Below, one piece after another: positions 22,204-30,900 of a stretch of 64,000 bases of DNA. The stretch is from positions 558,001-622,000 of the forward strand of contig CP140196.1 of assembly GCA_037349495.1 (NCBI GenBank). The letters run 5' to 3'. Positions within the stretch are counted from its first letter, which is position 1. Each line of letters starts with the position of its first letter. This DNA comes from Lotmaria passim (Eukaryota > Euglenozoa > Kinetoplastea > Trypanosomatida > Trypanosomatidae). The notes beneath the pieces were generated by a model. The model was not told where the DNA came from and made no database searches. It saw only the letters and a list, made by a program, of their open reading frames with translations. The translations under genes were made by a program, and so were the position numbers.

Positions 22204-24072
22204 TTACACCTGCCGTGGCATTACAGAAGGATAGGCGGGGTAGAGCATCATGCTACCGGCGGTCGGCACCACGTACTTCATGCCCGCCGTTGCGCTCTCA
22301 AACGACGGCGGCGGTGGCCGCGTACTCTCAACCTTCACATGAATCCGCAAGTTCTGGCTACTGCACGGAGCCAGCGCATCTGAACTTTCCTCCGCCTCAC
22401 TGCGACTGTGACTAGGCGTGTTACTACGTCGGGTAGAGTTAGCGGAGCAGTTGGAGGCAATCGACGCATTACCAACGCCACGCGTCTTTCCGCGGTGTCC
22501 GCGACGTGACGCAACCGTCGGCGACTGCGAGGGCAGCTGCACAACATCCATGGCCTGATAGCCCCACCCTTTCTTCGTCGCGATGGCACCCGCCAGCAAG
22601 TTTGGGTCATCGTCGACAGGAATGCCGATGCTGTTCAGCATCGCCGCCGCTTGCTTGCTGTCGTGCGCCTCCTCCATCAGCTTCGCCGGCACGAACACCT
22701 CTGCCTTGAACTGCACTCGCGCCCCAGCGGGAAGGTTCACGAGGGCACCACTGCGTTCGCTCTCCAGTTCTTCTGGGGTGCGCTGCAAGCAGTGGTAATG
22801 AACAAAGATGTCACCCATCACCACCGGCTTGCGCACGTACTCCTCGCCTTTGATCACGACTATGTCGTCGAGGTTGATCTCCGGGTCCACCTCGTTGCCC
22901 GCGGCTGAGATCACGTTGATCAGCGGCACATTCGCTTTTGCGTCGATCGCCGTCTCCGCAGTTGTGGCGCCGTCCTTCTCGCTACTTTTCGGCACGGCAG
23001 ACGGCGTTCCCTTTCCGTCGCCCGTCGCTTTCTTCCTCTCTCTTTCCTTCAGTTGCTCCTCCCCTTCCGCCCTCAGCTCCCCCGCTTCCTTCATCGCATC
23101 CGACTTTTTCTCAGCTGCCGCTGCTGTCGCCTTCGCCTTTACGTCCTTGAGACGCAGCAGCTTGTGCGTGGCGGAAAGAAAACCATAGCCGCGAACCGGA
23201 TTGAAGCGCTTGACTCGGCCCTCATAGTACACACCCGCCTCGTAGCCACGACCCGCGTCACCCATCTTCCCGCTGCGGCTTACCGTGGGGTAGAACAGAC
23301 TCGAGGAGTCGTTGCGGAAGTTACTGGCTGACAACGACGGCGGTCCAAAGGTGTCGCTGAAGTTGGGTGGAATGCTGGCAGACGAGGCAACAGTGGTGAA
23401 GTCGCTAGAGGTCTGCGCTGAAAAACAGATGGACCGACTCGGCAGCGGCACAGTCGCCGGCGGTGCCAGTGGTGCGGCGCTCATGAAGAACGGCGCCGAA
23501 AGCGACTTGTTAAAATCACCGGAGGAGGCGTTTGTGGCCGCGGTGGTCATGGTCGGATACATGGCGCCCATGGGGTAGTAGCCACCAGCTGGCATAATGG
23601 GCACCGCACCAGCCGGCATGTAGCCTGGCGCAATCATCGGCGCGTAGCCCACCGGCATCCCACCCGGCGTACCCACCATGTAGAGCGGCTGCGGCTGTGA
23701 CTGCGGTGGGTCGACCGATGTGGAACCCGTCATGGAGCCGGCGTACGAAACGGAAGGAGGGGCACCGGCTGTCTGCGATACATTGACAGAACTCTGCGAT
23801 GGCGTGTTGACAGTCGTGTTAGGACCCGAGCCTGAGAAGTCGGTGCTGAGCGTGCTGGAGTTGGGAACTGCGACAGACCGTTGCGCGGTTAGAACAGTAG
23901 AGGGGGTGGCGGTGACCGGGAAGGCGGGTGGTGTGCCGGTCGGCAGGGCCGTCGAGGCTCCGGCTGTGCCCGGCTGTGTTGCCACCATGCCCGGTGACAT
24001 CATGTGTATGGGATAGGGCGCCACAGGAACTCCATTAGCACTGGGCTGACCAGCGATGGGGACCCAGAACAT
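22204..24072 (-). CDS. Cold-shock-domain RNA-binding protein with a ~110-residue charged insertion (622 aa)
   Basis: Probable RNA-binding protein, first of three tandem paralogues in transcription order. Residues 1-275 are low-complexity, rich in P/G/M/Y/S/T. The CSD first half at ~281-303 reads YEGRVKRFNPVRGYGFLSAT (RNP1, Y replacing the first F of GFGF). A lysine/glutamate/alanine-rich insertion follows at ~304-416. The second half starts at ~417 with MGDIFVHYHC (RNP2) and ends near 512 with QAMDVVQL. A second, smaller insertion of about 35 residues splits this half too. The tail is basic and serine-rich. The start is the ATG encoding MFWVPIAGQ. The 112 codons of open frame upstream begin with GTG, are F/L/R-rich and span the likely splice acceptor, so they were excluded. 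Confidence 0.93.
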   Translation of the reverse strand: MFWVPIAGQPSANGVPVAPYPIHMMSPGMVATQPGTAGASTALPTGTPPAFPVTATPSTVLTAQRSVAVPNSSTLSTDFSGSGPNTTVNTPSQSSVNVSQTAGAPPSVSYAGSMTGSTSVDPPQSQPQPLYMVGTPGGMPVGYAPMIAPGYMPAGAVPIMPAGGYYPMGAMYPTMTTAATNASSGDFNKSLSAPFFMSAAPLAPPATVPLPSRSICFSAQTSSDFTTVASSASIPPNFSDTFGPPSLSASNFRNDSSSLFYPTVSRSGKMGDAGRGYEAGVYYEGRVKRFNPVRGYGFLSATHKLLRLKDVKAKATAAAAEKKSDAMKEAGELRAEGEEQLKERERKKATGDGKGTPSAVPKSSEKDGATTAETAIDAKANVPLINVISAAGNEVDPEINLDDIVVIKGEEYVRKPVVMGDIFVHYHCLQRTPEELESERSGALVNLPAGARVQFKAEVFVPAKLMEEAHDSKQAAAMLNSIGIPVDDDPNLLAGAIATKKGWGYQAMDVVQLPSQSPTVASRRGHRGKTRGVGNASIASNCSANSTRRSNTPSHSRSEAEESSDALAPCSSQNLRIHVKVESTRPPPPSFESATAGMKYVVPTAGSMMLYPAYPSVMPRQV

Positions 24073-24168
24073 TCGCCACGACAGACTCTCTCCCAGGTGT
24101 TTTCTCTTTTTCCCTCTACTTTTCCTCTTTCGCTGATTATACGTATTACGAGAAAGGCGAGAGTGAAG

Positions 24169-24170
24169 CT
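24169..24170 (-). promoter_or_regulatory. Trans-splice acceptor AG for the 622-aa cold-shock gene
   Basis: The most canonical site in the window. On the transcribed strand a long C/T tract (complement of about 24177-24200, mainly T runs broken by single C) leads to GTGTGCAG. This gives a purine-rich 5' UTR of about 97 bases. It supports the ATG at 24072 as the start and rules out the longer open frame. Confidence 0.65.
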
Positions 24171-26114
24171 GCACACGGGGAAAAGAAAAAGAAAAAGACC
24201 TACAGAAAAAAAGCCAGAGATCTGGGGGATAAAAAGAGACCGGACAGAAAGGAAAAACAAGGAGAAAAAGACTAAAAGCAGTTTGATCTTTACACAGCCT
24301 CGTTAGCCTGCGAGCCTCTGGCAACAACAATAAGGTCTGTCTCAAGTGAGGCAGACGCGCAGACGGCCAAAAAAAAAAAAACGTAACGACAATGGAAAAA
24401 CCAAACACCGAGAAAAGAAAAGGGAGAAAACAAAACGATCAAGTTTCGACCACGAAAAAAAAAAAAGAAACTACACCCTAGGTGAAGTAGAAAACACGGG
24501 CGGGAATAGTCTTGCTAATAATCAAAAGGCTAGAGCTCTGCTTTTCCTCCTCTTACAACGATCTCAGAACACCCGCGCTTCCTCTCTCTTTCGCCAGTAC
24601 GCACACACAAAAAAAAATGTCTGAGAGAAGAAAAGCCGCCTTGATACTGATTCACGTAATTAACTAGTGAGAAAAAAGGAGAAAGGAGAAAAAACGAATG
24701 AAGGAAAGGTAAGAGTAAAAAAAAGAAAAAGGACGCACACAGAAGCAAACGAAAAGACACAATGAGAAAGGTGAAGTGCCAAAAAAAAAAAAACACCACA
24801 GGAAAAAAAAACAGCAACAACAACAAAAAACACCTATTGAAAGGCTAAAGCGTCAGCCTCCTTCACATAGAGACAGATCCCTTGTGGAAATCGTTGTTCT
24901 ATCAGAAAACGGAGGCGTAAAGGACCAAGCGAAAACAATTAAAAAAAAAAGCTACTACGTGAGTTTTTTAGTCCGAAGAAAAAAAGGGTGAAGGGATAAG
25001 GAACACTTTTCTTTTTTTCTTCCTTTTCAGATTAGCAAAAGATCCACAACGCAAAGAAAAAAAAAAAGACAATGACCTCGAGTACAACAAAGTAAGAGAC
25101 GGTGGCCTTCAAGTGTTTGTCTTATTGAAAAGGAGTCAAGAAAAAAAAAAAAAAGAGGGCTACGAAAAAAAAAAAAGAAAAGGACAGACAGATTTAACGT
25201 TTAGTGCAGACTACGGAAACACCAGCCAGAGCGCTTCCTCACCAAATGAAACAGACGTCTTTCTTCTGCGGAGTAATGTACGACCCCACCTGGTGCTCCC
25301 TTTCACTTTCCGCAGTTAAATACGACAACGACAACGAAATCCAAAAGAGAAACAGCACGTGGAGGGGAGCAGATAAAAAAGAAAACAAAAATGGTAAGAA
25401 GAGACGTGATCTTGTGAAGAAAGTGGAGTCTCCAAAAAAAAAAAAATATATATATATATATAATAATAGTAATGAAGAAGAGGAAGGTACTTGTAGATTA
25501 AAAACAACGGACGATGTGAGCACAACTTTTTGGTTGCGATGCGTTAGCTATCAACAACACGTGCGCTTGTATGTGAGAGAGTTGCACACCCACGCACACA
25601 TTTATACGGAACGGAAGCGAAGCGGAAGCAAAAAGCGTAAGGAGTAAAGAGAGGAACAGAGTAAAAGAGAAACCATGAGAGAGAGAGAAAAAAAAAAAGA
25701 AGAGCTGTGGCTGAGATTACTCTGCTGACGGTACTTCGATAAGAAAGGTTGAACTGACACACGCTTGCGGAGGGCCCTGCCTTTTCACAAAGGCAAACGA
25801 CACGACCACCACCACAACAACAAAAAGGAGGCTGCTGCCGTCATAATTACTGCAGAACTGTAATGTGCGTTTTTTTTTTTTTTCTCTCCTCATTTTTCGA
25901 GTTTCATGAGAAATGCTCCTAAACAACTCCGTTGTAGTATCCGTAAGCACAACTTGTACACCACTTTGGTGGGCAAGTTGTGCCTGGTAAAAGTCGAAAG
26001 AGCTGCTTCTCTTACATTTCGCTTCTCACTATCTTGATAGAAAGTCGTGTGTTAGTGCGATGATGTTAAAAAAAAAAAAAAAGCAGACGATAAAGCAGAA
26101 GCACGAAAAAAAAA
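24171..26114 (-). other. 1.9-kb non-coding spacer after the 333-aa coiled-coil gene
   Basis: No gene seen. AT-rich with poly(A) tracts, a short TA run near 25446-25463, and a strong hairpin about 130 bases past the stop codon at 26115 (described separately). Probably the 3' UTR of the coiled-coil gene. Confidence 0.6.
25947..25983 (-). other. Long two-stage hairpin in the 3' flank of the 333-aa coiled-coil gene
   Basis: GCACAACTTG at 25947-25956 pairs perfectly with CAAGTTGTGC at 25974-25983. Inside it CACCA (25959-25963) pairs with TGGTG (25967-25971) around a 3-base loop, with two unpaired bases on each side between the stems. That gives 15 base pairs within 37 bases. It lies 131 bases downstream of the stop codon. 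It is the strongest RNA secondary-structure candidate I found, and I recognise no family for it. Confidence 0.6.
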
Positions 26115-27116
26115 TCACGAAAACTCTAACAGCAGATCACCGTTGCAGCATTGACAGCATTTGTTGGCACCAGAGCTGACGGCACCGTTGAGAGCGTCGT
26201 GGTAGCTCTTTTGCTCCTCCTGCTGTGCCGTATCCGCAGCCTCGATTTTGCCGCACAGCTCCAGCACGAGTTGCTTCAATGCCCCTCGCCTCCGCTGAAG
26301 CTGTGCTTCCTCTTCCTCGTACTGCAGGCGCGCTGTTGCAAACGCTGCCTGCTGCTCTGCTCTCTGCGCCGCCAACCTCTGGAACTCTTCTGCGTCTGTG
26401 AGCACGGCCACAACACCGTCGTCGTTGTCGTCCATGTTATCCTCTTTACATTCTCTTTCGGTGTTGTCGTACTGCTGAGCAGTTTCGGATGGTCCTCCCT
26501 TCTTTATCGGTGGAGCGTCAAGACCATCCGCAGCTTTTTGGCTTTTGGCGGACAGGGCCTCGCGTCCATCCGCCTTCAAGGCTGCCACCTCGTTTTGAAG
26601 CAACTCCAGATTTTCTTTTACCTGCTGCACAGCTTCTTCGCCTTCTCTGCGCTGATTTGTAACGCGCGCTAGCTGCCGTCGAAGGCTCGCCAGACTGTTC
26701 TGCGGAGCCAGGAACTGGGCCACGTAGGCGTGAATCTGAGCAGCTCGGATGCAGTACTGCTTTCGCAATGCCTTCAAATCTTGCCGCTGGCCTTCCACCT
26801 CGCGGACAAGCTCCAGTCGTGGCTGCTTCAGCTCCTGCATGTGCGTCAAGCATGCCTGCACGTTGTCTCGTTTGTGCTCGATCTGTCGTCTGAGCTTGGC
26901 CTTCTCCGTGCGCAGCGCATCGAGTCGCTGCTGCTCCTGTGTGTTGTGCACCTTGCCCGCGCGCAAGTTACCGTTCTCTTCTGTCAAAGTCTGAAGCACC
27001 TCGGCGGTGTGAGCCAGGCGTGCCTGATCCTGGTGGAGAGTCTGCTGTGCCTGTGCGAGCGCCTCGGAGAAGGTGCGCAGTGCATCAGCGGCAGCCAAGT
27101 CGAGACTCTGGAGCAT
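26115..27116 (-). CDS. Coiled-coil protein, conserved-looking hypothetical (333 aa)
   Basis: Not recognised. The sequence is dominated by heptad-rich helix: residues ~1-190 and ~235-300 are rich in L/A/Q/E/K with no proline. They are separated by an acidic, less ordered linker at ~190-235 containing a run of D/N. The C-terminus carries a cysteine cluster (CCQCC) and ends LLLEFS. There is no signal peptide or membrane segment. It could be a cytoskeletal, basal-body or scaffold component, as many trypanosomatid coiled-coil proteins are, but nothing specific shows this. The start ATG at 27116 is immediately preceded by a plausible acceptor (TTTCCTCCGCAG). It sits between the SPRY coiled-coil gene and the first cold-shock gene. 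Confidence 0.88.
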   Translation of the reverse strand: MLQSLDLAAADALRTFSEALAQAQQTLHQDQARLAHTAEVLQTLTEENGNLRAGKVHNTQEQQRLDALRTEKAKLRRQIEHKRDNVQACLTHMQELKQPRLELVREVEGQRQDLKALRKQYCIRAAQIHAYVAQFLAPQNSLASLRRQLARVTNQRREGEEAVQQVKENLELLQNEVAALKADGREALSAKSQKAADGLDAPPIKKGGPSETAQQYDNTERECKEDNMDDNDDGVVAVLTDAEEFQRLAAQRAEQQAAFATARLQYEEEEAQLQRRRGALKQLVLELCGKIEAADTAQQEEQKSYHDALNGAVSSGANKCCQCCNGDLLLEFS

Positions 27117-27118
27117 CT
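27117..27118 (-). promoter_or_regulatory. Candidate trans-splice acceptor AG abutting the start codon of the 333-aa gene
   Basis: The transcribed strand reads a pyrimidine-rich TACTACTGTTTCCTCCGCAG directly followed by ATG. If used, the spliced leader would join straight to the start codon with no native 5' UTR. Acceptors further upstream are possible. Confidence 0.35.
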
Positions 27119-27996
27119 GCGGAGGAAACAGTAGTAGTAATAAAGCGACAGAGGTGAACTACGCGTCTGGCTTGAAGAATTTGACAGAGGCGTTTTCACC
27201 GTTACGCGATGAGAGAAGTTAAAGAGCAGCAGGTAAATAAAAAGTGGTTATGAAGAGTGTTACAAATTCTACGTGAATTGCTCTCTCCAAAACAAAAAAA
27301 AAAAAACACTGGAGCGACTCGTGATTTTAGGTGCAAGTCTCTCGAAATGCTGTTTGTGCTGTCGGTTGATGGTCTTCTGGGAATGCAGAAGGTGATTCTA
27401 TTTGCACCTTAACATCAGCGCTGTGCGCCGTTTTTCACTTTTCATTTCTTTTCATCCTTTTCTTTTCTAGTGCTCCTCCAATGTCAACGCACGATGACTG
27501 TTCTTCACATAAAACAAAAAAAGAGGTTCTCTAAAAAAACAAAGAGTATATATATAGGTGCAAATAAGTACAATGCGCACCAATAAAACACACACGTACA
27601 TTAAAAAAAAAAAAAGCGTCTACCGTAAATCCAAAAAAATGAAGAGAATAAGTACAGTGTAAACAAGGAGCAAAACAACAACAAAACGAAAAGAGTGATC
27701 TAATTGATAAAAAGAGAAATTAGTACCGCAAATGCTGTCTATAAGTGTTCGCGCCACTGTTTTCAAACGTCCCTGAGCACCACCGCTCTGGCTCAGCTTT
27801 GACGACCCCAAGCTCAGTGAAAAAAAAAAAAAACCACCAACTGAGTTCGCAAAAGCAAAGAGAGAAGAAAAATGAGCTGATTTAACGGCTCAGTGGAAAC
27901 AACTCGATTAAAAAAAAAAAAACGAGACCAACGATAGGCAAAAGCGACATAAAGAGAGAAAAAAAAAACGACTGCTCAGCATCAGCAGCATTACGC
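27119..27996 (-). other. 0.9-kb spacer after the SPRY coiled-coil gene, with a repeated 8-base motif
   Basis: No gene seen. AT-rich, probably the 3' UTR of the 1628-aa gene. The octamer AGGTGCAA occurs at 27329-27336 and 27556-27563, and its reverse complement TTGCACCT at 27402-27409. Local hairpins are possible: AAGGTG (27389-27394) with CACCTT (27405-27410), and GGTGC (27557-27561) with GCACC (27577-27581). Confidence 0.5.
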
Positions 27997-30900
27997 TTAC
28001 AGCAGCTCCACTGTGCAGCCATCCCCATTCACCTCGACACATGGGTACAGCGACGGGGTCAGCGACACCCCGGTGAAGGCAACACCACAGTCCACGCCGT
28101 TCCATTCCACGCTGATCGAACGCTCATCGAGACGCAGCACGCAGGCAACCTCATCCCCTACACGCGCCGCAAGCTCCGCAGGCGCTGCCCCGCTCGCCGC
28201 ACGTTGCGATGGGGAGGAGGAAGAAAGGGAGAATCGAGGGTCAGCGGGAGCTGCAAGCCGACCTGCGCTGTCGTCCTCCACTTCCCAACGATGACCCTCC
28301 CGGGCTTTCTGCCAGCGCCGCGCTGCTGCCGTTGCCGCTGCGGCTTCCCACCCGCCATACGGCTCCCCACGAATGCTCTGCGACGGGGCGTAGAGACGGC
28401 CGCCCTGCAGACTGACGTAGTAGCAACCCTTGTAACGCAGGGCATTGCGCTTTGCGCCAAAGCTCTCAAGAGGGACGTAGCGGTCAGCAAAGCCCACCAA
28501 GACTTCCCCGACATCGCTGTCCGTCAAGACGCGAAGGACAAAGCGATACCTGTGCTGGAGGTGGTAGAGCCCGGCAGCATTCATGCGCGAGGCGTAGATA
28601 CTGTGGCTCATGGAGGCTAAGGCGGCACAGCATGCAACAACATCCGTTTCCGTCTCATTACCCCCTTTGGCTTTTTCTTTTCCTGTTCCATCATTAGTGT
28701 CCGTGCCGCTGCAAGGCAGGCTGCGTGAAGCCACCACCATCGGTCGGTGCACCTGCCGACCACGCTTGCTCACCAGCAGAGAGCCAGCTGTGGTGCTGAA
28801 CAGCAGGTCAGGCCCACGGTAAGCTGCGGCTCCGGCAGTGGAGCTCGTGCTCGAGTCTTCCGGATGAGCTGGTGAGTAAACCGGAGGAAGAGGCGCATCA
28901 GCGTAGGTCGCATCCAGCGCAGCCTCCTTCATGCCGCCGTCAGCGGCAGCTGTAGAGCCACGCGCAATGGAGCAGCCAGATTTTTGTGGAGACAGCGTCG
29001 CAAGAGCCTGTGTGCGGCGAGGCGACACGCGAGCAACCGTCGCCGACTGTGAAGTCGAGCACCGTGGAACTACTGCTTGGCTGTGGGTCTGCGTGGCCGC
29101 CCTCGCCTCTGCTGCCGCCTCCGCCGCTGGCGCGAATGCTTCACTGCGCGTAGGATCGAAGAAGCGGAGGTCCAGCGCGTGCGTTGTCTGTGGCGAGCGG
29201 GCACGTGGCGGCGCCTTTGAAGTGCCACGACGATGTTGCTGCTGCTGCTGTTGCAGTGGCCACGACAGGAAATCTGCGTTTTCTACGGAAGGGAAAGAGT
29301 CGACGGAGTCCGCCACCATGGAATGCACGATAGGACTGCTGCTGGCCACCCGCTCCATCGCTGCGACTTTGGTTTGCAGGGCGGAGACTTCTTGTTGCAG
29401 CTGGGCGCGTGCTTGCCGCTCTTCCGCGAGCGCTGCGGTGATGGACAGTGGTGCGGTGGATGAGCTGTGGAGAGGTCGCGCTGATGCAGGCGTGGACGGG
29501 TCATCGCGGTGAAGGCGTGAGGGGACAGCACGATTGGCGGAGAGAAGGGCATCGGAGAGGTCACGCGCGACGCCGGCAGCGGTCACACCGTCGCTGTGGA
29601 ACGACAAGTTAGCTTTTTGCTGCTCGCTGTGCTGACGTTCGCACTCGATGAAGCGGGGCTGCTCCGTGACAACTTTGTCTTCTGTGCGATATCGCAGCAC
29701 GGCAGCATCGCGTTCCCCGCAGACACGTGTGTAGTCCTCACCCAGCACTTGCAGCTCTTTTTCTGCTTCCGCCAGCTTCTTTGTCAGAGATTTCACCTTC
29801 CTCTTGTAGTGGTCCACCTGTTTCGTCGTTGAGGCCTCCGCGGCTTTCTCCAGTGCCTCTTGCTTTTGCTTCTCCTCATTTTCGTCTGCATGTCGCTGCT
29901 GCTCCAACTCGCTGCACCGCGTTCGTAATCCCTCCACCTCTGCCTGCAGCTGCTGCAGCTTCACGTCCTTTTGATGCGATGCATCTTCAGCAGAGCTTAA
30001 CTCATGACGTGTCACGTCCAGCAGCCCTTGCAGCTCTTTCAGCTCTGCCGCCATCGTTGCTCGCACCTTCTCCGTGGCAGACCGCGCAGCTCCTTCGATT
30101 TGGCGGTGCTCCTGCTGCAGATCACGCAGCTGCCGCTCGAAGACGTCCCGCTCGTCTTCTGCCTCCTCCAGCGCCGACGTCAGCGCTGCGGTCTCCTCTC
30201 CTCTCTCCTGCACCGTGTGCTTCAACTTCGCGCATTCCTGCCGCACCTTCTCCAGCTCCTTCTTCGTCGCTTCCAGCGCCGTTGCGTCGGAGTTCACTGT
30301 GCACACGGCAAGCCGGTCTTTTTCTTCTCGTATTTTCTTTTGCAGGGCCTCCACTGCATCTCGTGCACGACTCTGCATAGACTGTAGCTCTGCCTCCAGC
30401 TGCTCGACGCGGCGATCGGCGTGCTCCTGCATGCGCTTGTAGGCCCCTACTTGACACTGCGTCGCCGTGAGCTCCTCCTGTAAGTGGGCCGTGGCCTCCT
30501 TGACAGAGAGTTCGAAGGTGACGACTTGCCGCAGGGAGCGTGGTGGGGAGAACGAGGAAGGTAATGAAGGCTGAGGCGTCAGTTCGCGCGGATCCGGTGA
30601 TGTTGCTGCTGTGGTGCCTTGAGAGAAATCGTCGGTAGTGCTGGTGGACGCATCGGCACGCTCATGCTTTCGCAGAGCATCTTGCTTCTCCTCCTCCTCC
30701 TTCTTGTGTAGCAGGTCTTGCTGCCGCTGTCGCTCCTTCTCTGCAAGCTCCTGCTTCGCGAACTCCACCTCTGCGGCCAGCTTTTGAATGTCTGCGTCCT
30801 TCGAGGTGAGGGCGGCGTCGCGCTGCGTCACCGTCTCCGCCAAGTCGGCGAATTCCCTTCTCAGCTTCTCCACTTCCGCCTCTGCCGCCCTCTGTGCTCC

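Noticed and set aside
22204-24408. Longer N-terminus for the 622-aa cold-shock protein
   Set aside because: The extra 112 codons begin at GTG, read as F/L/R-rich spacer and include the best splice acceptor in the window, so they would be removed from the mRNA.
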